This document shows, piece by piece, positions 10,700-26,750 of a DNA stretch of 64,000 nt. Origin of the DNA: Hetaerina americana (taxonomy: Eukaryota > Arthropoda > Insecta > Odonata > Calopterygidae); the NCBI GenBank assembly GCA_022747635.1, contig JAKTNV010000007.1:8565497-8629496 (forward strand). Direction: 5' to 3'. Position 1 is the first letter of the stretch. Every line of letters begins with the position of its first letter. Made by a program: the position numbers and the translations under genes. Below the pieces are notes generated by a model. It saw only the letters and a program-made list of their open reading frames with translations, searched no databases and was not told the origin of the DNA.

Positions 10700-10944
10700 A
10701 CAATAACTAATGGAAGCAGGTATAATTTATACGATAAATATGAGATGAGAATAAATGTAAATAAAACAAAGGAAAAGGTTATGCAGTTTTCCAGAAAGAG
10801 AAAAGTTAAGGTTAATTTCTAAAATAGGAGGAGAAAAACTAGATTACTTCTATATCTTCAGAGGAAGACGGATTGTTTCCGTCGAAATATCAAGAAATAA
10901 CGTGTGAGTGTTATTCCTTTTTTGTGTTTCTATATTGTGTGTTA

Positions 10945-11014
<70 letters not shown>

Positions 11015-11600
11015 GAAGTGCTCTGGACCAAGACAGTCAAAGTAGTGGGGACATAAGAAAAAGAATGCACTAGACAAAGAAGCTTTTACAAGGAGGAGAG
11101 AATTGATGGCAGGGACATCGAGTAAGGATACTAAGAATAGGCTGGATAAAACTTTGATATGGAGTGTAGTTATGCATGGTGGGGGAACAAGGTCACTGAA
11201 GCAGGATGATAGGCATAGATTGGAGTCTTTTGAAATGTGGGTGTAGAGAAGGAAAACGAATGAGGAAGTGCTAGGTAGGTTGGGCGAGGAAAGGGGATTC
11301 TCGGGAGAAATCAAAAGGAGGCAGCAAAAATGGATGAAGGGTAATTGTTTGGCAATGGGATGTTGAGGATTGTAATGGAGAGGAGAATGTTGGGCAAATA
11401 AAGAAGGGGCAGGAATAGGATAAGGATGTTGGACGGAATGGAAAGAGGAAGGAAATATTTGGAAATGAAGAGGGGCTTGTTGCAGAGTAGGATGTTGGGT
11501 TGTGCTTTGTTAGGAGAGATAAGAGAGAATTATTTGGTTGTTTTGTCCATCCAAAACCTATCCTAACCAGTGGATTACCTATAGCAATAATGTACATTCC
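10700..11600 (+). mobile_element. LINE B copy 1 (RTE-like), 5' truncated, interrupted
   Basis: The two pieces (about 10700-10856 and 11009-11600) align with the LINE B copy at 46895-47650: CAGTTTTCCAGAAAGAGAAA, CGGAAGTGCTCTGGACCAAG, GGAGTGTAGTTATGCATGG, GAAGCAGGATGATAGGCATA. The 3' end is shared by all three copies (CCATCCAAAACCTATCCTAA, CCAGTGGATTACC). A hairpin element with a (TA)n tail splits it at 10857-11008. Stops interrupt the frame. Confidence 0.7.
10857..11008 (+). mobile_element. Small hairpin-headed, (TA)n-tailed element inside LINE B
   Basis: It starts with a stem-loop (GACGGA-TTGT-T-TCCGTC followed by GAAATATC), has GTGTGAGTGTTATTCC (cf. GTGAGTGTCCTTTC at 34381), and ends in the (TA)n tract 10947-11010. 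LINE B sequence is continuous on either side, with TATATC on both flanks. That sets the element's length at about 150 bases. Confidence 0.55.
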
Positions 11601-13249
11601 TAATTGACATGACAAGAAAATATAAATTAATGCAAATATAAAACTCAAAGGCATAGTAAAAATATTTAAAAAACAAAAAACCAGTGATTGATCATCCAGA
11701 CCCATGTGTCTTATTCAATTCATTGGCAAAAATTGACACTTCATCATCAACACTTCAGATAAAATTTATTCAAGTTATTTCATCTAAAAAGGTAGGTGCT
11801 CAATTATCCTTACATGCTATTATCTACGTATCAAAAGCTCTTTTTCATGGCAGTCTGATATTAATAGCTTTTTCTTTATTTCATAACATCTGCTTGCCTT
11901 CATATTTTTCTAATCAGTCTTCTCTAACATTCTCCCCTCCAACACAGCCTTTATATCTGATTACCTTTCAATATTTACTCCTTCCACTTTCTCTGCCTTT
12001 TTTGGATAAACTGAGAGAGCCATCGCATCGTCACAATTTTTCTTAGAAGATAACATCCTGTAGCAACTTTACAGCCTAATTTATCAACATGAGTTTTCCA
12101 TGGAAAAAATCTCGTGAGTTTGTATCCCTAAGAATTTTGTCTGAGCAGGACACTTGAAGAAAGCAAGAAGGCTATAATATTTCTTTGGTGGGGATAAATG
12201 GATAGATAGATAGATAAATAGGATAAATGTTGTTTTCTCATTGTTTATGAATACGAAATAATCTTCCCACCATGTACTTATACAGTCAATCGCAGGAGCT
12301 TAAGTAAGTTGTATCATCTACATACATATACGATGACCCATTAATGAAATAAAATAAAATGGCACATGGTAAAGGGTCTGATGAGAATTTGAACATTACT
12401 TTTAGTTATATAGGTATTTCTATATATTTTCAAAGATTTTTCAGCATCCCTTGAAGAAATCCTTCCACCCATTCTTCTCCTAGCAAATCGCCCTTAAATC
12501 ATAATTCTTTGCTGACAGGTTTTTCTAAAATTTGTGCAGTTAAATGGTATAGGTCACTCCTTCTAATGGAAAACCTCATTCTGGCACTTTTGAAGCGTCT
12601 ACACCAAAAACTCTCGAAGTCACACTAATGCATTCAGAAATAATACACTTGATAACTAATTTATATAATTTTCCAGAGCAGAAATATTTTACCTTATTTA
12701 TTGGTATCCATTTGCGGCACTATATGAAGCATATCATGTTTCTACTCTGGGTATTAGTTGGTCTCAATTGACAATGCAATTCTTTTTTCTTATTAAATGG
12801 TAATATGGAAACCTCCCTCTCCCATGGAATACAACCTTGACAAGTTGGAAAGGCTGGCGAATTCTGATGACCCCTGGAGCTGTGCTGGTGGGAGATATTT
12901 GCTCCTGATTGGGTGACCCATACCAGATAGGTCTAAGTGTAGTCTGCTCCACATCAGTTCCTCAGTGGATAGCTGCAAAGGTGTCCGACCCTAATGGGGC
13001 AGCCATTGGTGTCTCTTTAGAAACACTATTGATGAAGACCACCGCAGAAATACCAGGAAACCACATTAATTATCTCAAGAATGCCATGATGGACAACATA
13101 GAGAAAATGAGCCCTGGTTACTATGAAACTTGGCCCAACAGGCCATGTGCCATGCCGGGTTGTCCCTCTTGAGGTTGCCATCTCACAAATTCCTTGAAAA
13201 GTGAAAGAGGCAGCAGAAGTAGAGAATAGGGCGGAACTAGTCATAAACT
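11601..13249. other. Intergenic, no gene recognised
   Basis: AT-rich to 12700. It holds a short GATA-type repeat at about 12199-12222. The section 12780-13200 is less AT-rich and partly open, but neither strand gives a recognisable protein; it may be part of an old repeat. Confidence 0.3.
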
Positions 13250-14275
13250 AGGAAACATGGGGCAATGGAAGCAGGATGATAGGCATAGATTGGAGGCTTT
13301 TGAAATGTGGTTGTGGAGAAGGATTTAAATGCAAAATGAATGTACCCAAGGCCATGAAACAATGGAAAAACAAAAGAGCCAAGGCCATAAACATGATTGG
13401 CACTGGTTTAGTTTAAGGGAGTACGTAAAAAGAAGATGACATGTTGGGGTAAAATAGAAAATCACACACACAATCGCTTGGGAATGTTTGGGAAACAGTG
13501 ACCTAAGCACACACTGAGTTTGCGAGTAAGTGTGATTCACAAAGGTTACCGTTACCAAATGGTGGCCTTTGCGAAAAGGTCACTGTTTGTCAAATTGTAT
13601 GACTGACTGTGAGTATGAATGTATGTCCATCCTTTTTATATTTTTGCATTTCTCTGTGTGATTGACGGGTCGCTCTTTAGGAGAAGTCCTTGCAAACCCT
13701 GACTGTGTGTTTGGAGCCAAGGCCGTCCAAACGTGATCATGAGAATCACCATTTCCCAAACACATGTGAGTGATTTTCAATTTTTCCCTAACTTGTCACC
13801 ATGTTTTTACCTACCCCCAAAAACAAACCCAGTGCCAATCAAGTTTACTACAACCTTGGCTATTTCGTTTTTCTTCCTTGGGGAAGGATGGAGAAGGTGA
13901 AGTGGATAGTCAGGAAAGCAAAGGAGGAAATGCTAGGCATGGAAGGGGAGGAGAGAGGATTGATTGTTGGGAGAAATCCAGAAGAGGCAGGAGAGATGGA
14001 TGCAGTGTTTTTTGAATGGCAATGGGATGTTGAAGGCTGTGATAAAGTAGAGAATGTTAGGGAAACGTGGTAGGGGCAGAAATAGCAAAGAGGTGTTGGA
14101 TGAAATAATGAAGGGCAGAAGGAAGTATAAGGAGATGAAGAGGAGCCTAGTGTAAGGTTGGATGTCAGGATTTGTTCTGTTAGGAGAGACGAGGGAATTG
14201 TTGCTGGGCTGTTTGGTAGCTTTTGTCCATCCAAAACCTGCCTTAACCAGTAGATTACCGATAATAATAAATAAT
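13250..14275 (+). mobile_element. LINE B copy 2, 3' end, split by a MITE
   Basis: Segment 13250-13324 (GAAGCAGGATGATAGGCATA, GGAGGCTTTTGAAATGTGG) continues after a 558-base insertion at 13883 (GGAGAAGGTGAAGTGGATAG). It then runs to the family's 3' end (CCATCCAAAACCTGCCTTAA, CCAGTAGATTACC) with a GATAATAATAAATAAT tail. The terminal microsatellite is typical of RTE-type LINEs. Confidence 0.65.
13325..13882. mobile_element. MITE-like fold-back element with long imperfect TIRs
   Basis: The left end (AGCCAAGGCCATAAACATGA, TTGGCACTGG) and the reverse complement of the right end (AGCCAAGGTTGTAGTAAACT, TTGATTGGCACTGG) match imperfectly over roughly 170 bases. The host LINE B sequence is duplicated on both sides as GAAGGAT (13318-13324 and 13883-13889), a 7-base target-site duplication. 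No transposase frame is present. A partial relative lies at 55730-56065. Confidence 0.6.
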
Positions 14276-15079
14276 ATGGAAACCTATTTCAGTAGAAAAT
14301 TTCTTATGCCATAATAATTAAGGATGCTGCTTGATCTTATTTGAATGACAATGCCCTGGGGAGTGTCTCACTTTGGTACTGATTTCATTTTGCTGGCAAT
14401 AATAATATTATGAACTCTTCCATTATGATATTTACCAAAAATTTGGATTCATCCTTCCACTGCTTCAGTGTTTTGCAACAAAATCTATAAAGTCAAATTT
14501 CAAAATGCTAAAAATGGCCGATCATTTATCTCAATCAACAAAAAAACACTTCTCTTTTCAATATGGGACCCTCATGCATTTCAGGGTTTAATGGGAGCTC
14601 TGCTTAAGTGTGCACAATTATAAAGAGGCTGCTTATGAAGGGAGTGATGCATGGAGGGCGACATGGTTTTCCAGCTGCACTCAAATTGTCACTTCTTACT
14701 AATTATGGTTTCACTGCTTTGCAGTCAGATTATTCAGGTTCAGGTTTATTGAAAAACTAGACCGATCTCACTGTTTATTTAATATTAACTGCTAAAACAT
14801 CTCTCATTTACCTGGAAGAGAATTTTTCAAAAGATCCAGGAACCTTTAACCCCCTAGTACTTTGTGAAAAAACTTCCTTGTGTAAGACAATCTCTGCAAA
14901 AGTCACTTTGGACCTAGAGATGCTGACGAGTTAATAGTCAAATTCAAAGGAACTTGGGTTGCTCACTTGAATGAACCTTGAATTGTTATCGAGTGAATTT
15001 CCCCTTACAGCATGACTTATAGGGTAATCATTTTACAACTATTTTACTGTTTTGTTATGTCTTTTCATGGGCATTATTC
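14276..15079. other. AT-rich intergenic
   Basis: Nothing recognised. Confidence 0.4.
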
Positions 15080-15420
15080 TTTAAGAAAGGGGATCAGGAT
15101 GGTACGTATCAGGATGATGGCTAACATACTGGCTTCCCACCCATAGGGTTCAAATCCTGGAGGCAGCAGATGTTTTTCAGTGGCATCCCGATCCCTACTT
15201 GAGGTGCTACGTGGAGAGCACTTCGAGTGAATACCCCATCCATTGGATAGGGCATGAAAATGTGGACCTCTTGGTGCCTTTTGGTAAAAATAGGCTAATG
15301 CCAATGCTGTGTGTCTCTCCACCCTTCCTCCGTTCCCATCCATCCTTAATGGTGCAAATGACCTAAGCTGTTGGTCAGCTCCCCCAAAACTGCTACTACT
15401 ACTGTTTCAGGAATAATTTC
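15080..15420 (+). repeat. tRNA-derived SINE, family 2
   Basis: The head has B box GGGTTCAAATCC (about 15147-15158) and is followed by CAGTGGCATCCCGATC, a GCACTTCGAGTGAATACC segment and TCTCCACCCTTCCTCCG. It ends in an ACTACTACT tail. The same 320-340 base unit occurs at 43238-43512 (minus) and 45428-45759 (plus). Confidence 0.65.
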
Positions 15421-15448
15421 ATAGACTGAAGGAGTTTTTGTTCATTGT

Positions 15449-15470
15449 AATGGTCATTTAAATGACCATT
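15449..15470. repeat. Perfect 22-bp palindrome
   Basis: AATGGTCATTT followed directly by its reverse complement. Confidence 0.7.
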
Positions 15471-15784
15471 TTCCTGTTAAAATTAAAAATCAATCGTGAA
15501 AAACTGCTATTTAGGGTGCAATTGACATTGTTTCAACCCAAGAAACCAAGTACACAAAAATATTTTAAATACTAAATAGGCATTGTGAATTTCAAAGAGA
15601 ATACCATGGTGTTAATTTAAATATATTTATTTTCAATTCAAAGTAAACTAGACAATAAATTAAAATATAGTAGGACATTAATTTACACCTTTCATACATA
15701 ACATTGGATGATTGACACCTTTGCTTTACTATACAAAAGTTACATGACAGGGCATAAATAGTTTTGCCCTTGAGAAAAATAAAT

Positions 15785-15790
15785 TTTATT
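15785..15790 (-). terminator. Candidate poly(A) signal of the actin gene
   Basis: An AATAAA on the minus strand about 560 bases after the actin stop codon. It is the first exact hexamer seen downstream. Another lies near 15626. Confidence 0.3.
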
Positions 15791-16349
15791 TTTTGTGGTA
15801 ACATTTAATCAGTACTTTTATGCTCTCTTAATGGGTTGGAATTACGGAAAGACCACCTCAATGAGGTCATTGTGCATTTGCAGCAGAGATGTTGACAAGC
15901 ATCAATGTCCTCTGATGAACATTCCAAGTGAGGTAAGTCCTTTCAGGCAAAGGAAGCAACCAAGAGCTGAGAGAAGCATGAACTCACAGTGATCAAGAGT
16001 AACAGGCCAAGAGCTTATTATGGACCACCAACGAGCAAATTATAAAACGAACATGAACGACAAATAATCATGAAGTTGTGCCAAAATTATTTCAAATTAA
16101 GTTCATACCACATGGGCACCATTTAAGTGAAAAAAATAACATTTGTGGTGTCAACTGTAAATGTGAGGCCATGTTGATACCAAAGTATCACCATTTTTTC
16201 CAAGAAGCACATTTGGGGTACCCCAATACCTAAAGGAAATGCATAGAACAGGAACCTTCATCCATTCAGACATGTTCAACGTGTACATGACAGAAAGGCA
16301 TTGATTTGCCCATGTGTTGGAAGGCGCTGAACACCCAAAAGAAGCGGAT

Positions 16350-20877
<4,528 letters not shown>

Positions 20878-22649
20878 CTGTTGAAAGAACAAATGAGTCA
20901 TTTTTAACATATGGCTCAACGAAGCAGAAATAAATAACCAGTAAATTTATTTCCAGCTGTTAGCAAAGCTATTTAGGTAAAACTAGTAATAGTACGAATA
21001 ACAATTATGTATCCATGCAATTTTTATAATAGATTACCGGCCGTAATATCTCAAAAAATCATCTGTGTGTTATTACCCAAATATTCGAGTTCAAACGTTC
21101 ATGAACTATTTTGGTTTGTTTATTCGGACTTATCTCGTTGCTATTGAAATCTGTAAATAGAATGTCGTCAACTTAAGTCCTTAACAACAACATTACGGTA
21201 GGCTTGTTTACAGACCTGATGAATTAAATCAACTTTCTCAGAAAAAAGATGCAAAACTTAACCTTTGTCTTAAGGAACTCTACTGCTGACTTGTAGCGGG
21301 AAACTAACAACGACAACAAGTGAATTCCGATTGCATTCCGAGTGTCAGTATGGATTTTTTGGGGCGAAAAAGTTCTAAAATTGGTTAAAATGACTCCTGA
21401 AGGTAATGTAATGTAAAGGAACGTTATGTTTAATCTTCTGGTTATGTTGAACCGCAAGAGGAATGGAAATCATTAATCTATAATCGAGTAAAACTAAATC
21501 CAGCGTAATGATAAAAAAAGAAGATATCTACCTAATTGACTTCAGCAGTTTGATCCATTTAATCCGCCAAAAAGTGAACAAATGCTATCCATCGATGAAA
21601 CGGCGAGGCGAAGCTAATTGGTTAACGCAATGGGATAGATTTTTTCGCAAAAGTTACCAACTAGCTATTGCCTACGGGTACTTTGTTAATTGAGCGTCTA
21701 TTTTCATTCTTCGCGAAACAAAGGACGCGAAGGAAACTAGTGGTGTATTCAAAACAATTGGCATGTGAGAATAGTAAGATTATCTGGAAAAAATTACCCC
21801 GTCAAGTATGTAAACTGAAAAAAATCAGATTTCAGTCTGAGTTACTTCATCAAGTGTCGCGTGTTTGCGTACATTACAATTTTTCAAGCACACTTGAATA
21901 TTAACAGCCTTTCAGCCAAATACCAAGAAAAATTAAGAATGCAAGGAAATTAAAAACATTAATCGCGCTGTGTATAGAGTTTCGATTTATTTCCTGAATA
22001 TTGCGATAAAATCTACGTACATGTATTTTCCTATTTGAGTGGGACATTCGGGTTAAAGCCATCTCTTTCTAAGGCGTTGCTCAACATCGTGGGACTGCAG
22101 AATTATTTAGAAAGAGCAATCATCCGCCATTGCTTCATTTTCATGTTCTTTCTTACTGTCTACTACATTTCATTGCTGTCCTTGTGTGGTTCGATCTTCC
22201 ACCGGTGTAATGGAGTGCATTTCTACCCCTTAAACACTTTCTTTCGTCCTTATTTCAACGTATGCAGCGGTCATACTAAATGGGTCGGAAGTGTCATAAC
22301 TACGGCTAACTTTTCTTGTGTTTATCTTTTTTTACCGTTCCCTACATTGCTTTACCGTTCCCTGCATTGCTTGATAGCGAGTATTTTTTACTTTACCCTA
22401 TTTTAAGTGATTTCCGAAAAACCTGGTATTGGATTTTTTGTACATTTGTATCTGGTGTTCTAAAAATACGTTTTGCAGTTGCCCACAGAATTTTACTGCT
22501 TTTCTTTCAAGTTTCCTATTAAGTTTTACGGTGATACATGTACACATGCGCCGAGATGTACACAATTCATCAAAACTAATGACCGCAATACATTATTGGT
22601 TGCGCGCGGTGAAACGAGTCCTTAATTCCGCGGAACAATTCGAAAGGCG
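20878..22649. other. Upstream region of actin, AT-rich
   Basis: Probably the 5'UTR intron of the actin gene. No CArG box (CC(A/T)6GG) and no coding frame could be supported. Confidence 0.35.
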
Positions 22650-24375
22650 AGAGGATTAAGTGGCGCCCCCAACCCCTCCCAAGGCAAACCGCGATCCGCG
22701 CGGGGAAGGGCAGAGCGTCTCATCACGCAGCGTCGGGGAGGGGCAGAGAGCATCGCCGACGCCCTTGGCGCGACCTCGACCCCCATCCGTGGCCTTCCCG
22801 CCGGCGGGGATTCGGGCGACCCCGCGATAGTCACCGCGAGGACAACCCCTGCCTGGGGAAGGGGACCGCGCCTTGCCGTCCCCCCTCTCTGCGTGCATTT
22901 CCCACCCACATCGCCGGCCGGCCGTCTTGGGCACATGTCGGGACCACAGGCCGAGGAGGGGCATTGAGCAGTCGGAGGGAGTGAAGAGGAGGGACCCGAG
23001 GGGAATGAATGCCCCACACGAGAGCGTGAATGCCCCACAAAATACGAGACATTTCACAAGTCTTTCACTTCGCCTTCGAAGGGATTCGAACCTGGATCCT
23101 TCATTCGCAGACCTGAGTGCTTGAGCCAATTCGCTCCCAAGGCGTTCGCTTACTACTGCGGAAGATGTCACGGGGTAATTGAACCGACTAAGCCCGTTTA
23201 CCGAGCGATCCGGATTCAATTCCCATCTATTCCAAGCGAATTATTTAGGCAACTGTGACCCTTATCACGTTTATAGACAGTTTTTGACGGCTCAACATCC
23301 AATCGTCTGACGCAGCAGGGCCACTCCATCCTTAAATCCCTCCCAGGGAGACCCTTACTTTGATGGCGATGTAGCGAAATGCTTTTCTATTCGACCTCTT
23401 TATTTAGGTTAGCAGTCGCGTTGAAAAGAAGCCTTTAAGACTCCACGGAATGCGCATATTTCTATTCAGTTTTCGAATCGAATTTTTGTCTGTTTTCGAC
23501 ATCTCGTCCGACGAGGAGACTTCAACCTTTTCCCTACCTGTCGGCGGCTGTGGAAAATATCCCTAGAGCTTCCCCGAAAAAAGAAGACAATTGCCGAACG
23601 CACCGCGTGCTCGGAGCCCGTAGTCCCCAAACCACCTCTCCCAGGCCACGGGTTGGGGGAGAATCGGTGACTTCACCATCATCTTGCGGAGGAGGGGCGT
23701 CCCTGGGGGTCGTGGTGGCGGGGGGTGGTTCTCTCTCTCTCTCTCTCTCGACCGCAAGGGGGAGGGACACCCCTGTAGTCCGCCGCATAGTCATCGCTTC
23801 GGAGCAAGTCCAAAAGCGGAGACGCCGCCGCGCCAATCGGATCCATTCTCCGGGCGAGGAGCGAAGGCCGGAGCGAACACAACTCCTTATATGCATATGT
23901 CGATGGATGTTCCTCGTAAGGCGATGTCGGCGACGGCTGACCCATTTTCAGGTCACGCCCCACTTCGTCCCCCCCCGCCCCCTCCCTTCCCCGGAGCAAC
24001 CGGATGGGTGGATGGAATCATTTCTCGCTCCAGCGGTCTGTCCCCTCCAACTCCGCCGTCCTCGGCATCCAGCAGGCGGCCAAGTGCATGTTGGCACACC
24101 TGCACGTGTCGCTATCGAGCGCGTTCTCCCTTCTCGTGATTGGGCCGCGGTGGGATGGACCGAAAGGCATCGGTCGTCTGCCAGGGAATATCCGATGCCC
24201 ACCCTGGGGCGAAGACAGCACCCAGGAGGATGGCTGTGCGCAGTCGCAGTAAAAGCTAACTGTCAACAACTGTCAGGAGGTATTTCTCGTTTGTGGTGTT
24301 TTTTCCGGAACACTCCTGGGGCCAACGCGCGCCAATCATTCGTTGAGACGAGGGTGAAAATAATATCTACATAAA
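22650..24375. other. GC-rich block upstream of actin
   Basis: A CpG-rich stretch with (CT)n at 23731-23749 and a SINE dimer at 23060-23240. Several strands and frames are open at once (the longest, 23550-24374, would be 274 codons). The proteins are low-complexity R/P/S/G with no recognisable domain, so coding is not supported. On the minus strand a TATAAGG (23885-23891) and a donor-like GACAGGTAGGG (about 23540) make it a candidate site for the actin first exon and promoter. Confidence 0.3.
23060..23240. repeat. tRNA-SINE head-to-head dimer, diverged
   Basis: The left arm on the minus strand has GGAGCGAATTGGCTCAAGC (A-box region) and B box GGTTCGAATCC. The right arm on the plus strand has GACTAAGCCCGTTTACCGAG and GGATTCAATTCC. 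The heads face each other as in the copies at 6255 and 30081. Confidence 0.45.
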
Positions 24376-24609
24376 ACCACGAGCACAGTAATCAACCCGA
24401 AGGTCGGTTTGGTAGGTGATGATCGAGTTCACCCAGTACTAAGTTCTACACGGCGTGTGAAATTCACACATCAGGATAGGGGGGCCAGTTCCGGGGGATG
24501 CGACGGTCCGTGTTGGAGAGACAGGAGAACGAAAAAGGGGCGGGAGAGAGGGAATGAATATGCAATGCACGGGACGAGAGGGGAGAGACCTCGGAGCGAA
24601 GATGGAGTG

Positions 24610-24994
24610 TAGGCTGCAAAGTAATTCGCACATGCTTGTAGATCACAAACAATATAACCTTCAGAAGCACTCCTGGTGGCATGTGGAAATAGCATTCCCC
24701 TTCAACAAGCATGCGCAGGTTTGAGGTCGTCTTATTCATCTTGTGTATTTCGAGAAGCGGAAGTATGGACACGTGTTCTAGTGCTATGTCAACGCGAGTA
24801 AACAGCGTGCTGTTATCGAATTTTTAACTGCTGAAAAAGTGACTCCTACTGAGATTCATCGTTGTTTATAGGCTGTATATGGTGACAGTGCTGTTGATAG
24901 GTCTACTGTAAATCGATGGGTAGTAAAATTTCGTGGTTGCGAGACCCGAAAAGCCATAATTGTTGATGAAACCCGAAGCGGACGTCCGATCACT
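24610..24994 (+). pseudogene. mariner transposon, 5' part only
   Basis: The left terminal repeat starts TAGGCTGCAAAGTAATTCGC (cf. TAGGCTGAAAACTAATGCAC at 53259). The transposase N-terminus follows: KQRAVIEFLTAEKVTPTEIH, then a stop, YGDSAVDRSTVNRWVVKFRG and IVDETRSGRPIT. This is the paired-type helix-turn-helix DNA-binding region. The sequence leaves the family at about 24994, so the catalytic domain and right terminal repeat are missing. Confidence 0.75.
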
Positions 24995-26660
24995 CTGATA
25001 TTATTAACGCATGCGAGGGAGAAAAGTCTCTGTTAATGGCAACTTATGTAGTTCCAGATAAATAAGGTGGCTTATTCCAGTTGAACAAGATGGCTGGTTT
25101 CGGGTAATGCATTTTCTATGCGAACATATTTGAATATTGAGGGATATCGAGGTAACAATCACGGGAGGGTTCACGCATATCCTTTGTGTATCACTGAAAG
25201 AAATAATCCTACTTACGATACTACAAAAAAAGAAAAAGGAAAAAAGGAAAGCCATTAGCTCTTATAATTAAGAATGAAATAATATGAAGGAGAAGAATTA
25301 ATACAAAGATTTGAAAACACGTATGCTACATAAGAAGTGGACAAATACAAAATTAATAAAAATAATTGACTTAAAGGGAACATTTATTTCAAAGCATGCC
25401 CTTATCGTAGTTCGGAGGAATATAATTTGGCTTAATTTCTAATGGTGCGCATTATTCATTCTCTGAAATTGAACGCGATCTAATTTATCATGTAGGAAAA
25501 CTAAATGCGTCATTGGTAGAGAGTCATTGTGTGCTCTGACCACGGCGATGCACTACAAGCTATGGTTTCGCCTCTTTGCAATTTATACTTGAAGCTCTAA
25601 GAAAAATCTTACAGTTCGGTTAAGTCTCCGGTTCAGAAACTGTGTTCAAGCAAAATGTCGTCGCATTTTTCAAGAATTTCCATGATTACCTGGATGTAAT
25701 ATTTTGCTGACGAGACATTTTTATTTTCTAGCATTTATTGAGCGCAGTTTTCACAGTTTCGCAGCCCCATTAGGGTACTGCGCCCCCACTTCCCTCACCC
25801 TTTTCCTCCTCAACCCCTTCCCTCCGCTGCTCAATCTTTCGGTAGCATTCCGACGGTGGCGCGGCGCGTGGCAATTAGGCGCAACACCTGGCCCGCAAAC
25901 GAGGCGGGCGCGCGTTGTTGCGAAACAATTAGTTGCGGCGCGCTTCCTCCCGCCGGCGGCGGCGGCGCCACGGGGCGTAACGAATGACGGATCTAGATGT
26001 GGGCTGTGGAGATTGCTGGGGATCGGGGCCGAGATATTGCTCCCTCGTTAGTGGGGGTGGGAAGGGATAGGGGATGGAGGAATAGGGATGTAGAGGGTGG
26101 AAATCTGTCTGACCACTCGCATCCCATTCCAGCATCACAGTTAACATCAGCGTGTGGGACGCAGCGCAGAGAGTAAGTACGAACTGCGTGCTTCGAGGTC
26201 CGTGAAGTGAGAAATCAACGCAGAAATAAATCATATTCGAGTACAGAAATGCTCGAGAGCGGGAGAATTAGAATGATCTGAATGGGGAAGAGAGAAGGGA
26301 CCCACTGGGTGACCTCTCTCGCCATCTTCGGCGACCAAACGAGTGGCGTGGAGTGAGAGCGTCGAGGCGTGAATATATCCCCGTGAAGTGGCAATGGTGG
26401 ACGTACACCATCGGTGGAACAGACCGGAGTGGAATAACCGCAATGATCAGCCCGCATCAGCCACGTTAAGAAGTTTGGTCTCTATCAGTTCATAGGGTGG
26501 GATTCACCCCGTACATCAAGCCTCAGTCGTCGCGGGAAATTCGCTCGCATTATGCGTATGGCAAGTCATCAATTAGGTTGGTTAGTTTCCTGCTCTGCAA
26601 TTGTCGCTTTGGTGATCTCCCAGGAAGAGACCCGAAACATATTTGTCAGTTGGGAGTGAA
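24995..26660. other. Intergenic with a GC-rich patch
   Basis: No gene recognised. The patch at about 25770-26050 is GC-rich and contains two CAATTAG homeodomain-type cores (near 25871 and 25927) but no coding signal. Confidence 0.3.
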
Positions 26661-26750
26661 GCCCAGAGGGTCACGTCCATCGAACCCCAGCCCTACTGCA
26701 GAAGTAAATCCAGTGCTCTACCCACTGGACAACCGTGCCGTTGGGCGGTG
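26661..26750 (-). repeat. tRNA-like SINE head
   Basis: The minus strand reads TTGTCCAGTGGGTAGAGCAC (A-box region) and later GGGGTTCGATGG (B-box-like), similar to the head at 3476-3546. Confidence 0.4.

Noticed and set aside
22656..23219. Long minus-strand frames in 22.6-23.2 kb
   Set aside because: They run through a SINE dimer and overlap open frames on the other strand.
23550..24374. Longest open frame of the window, 274 codons
   Set aside because: It lies in GC-rich sequence where stops are rare, several other frames on both strands are open at the same place, and the protein is low-complexity R/P/S/G with no recognisable domain.
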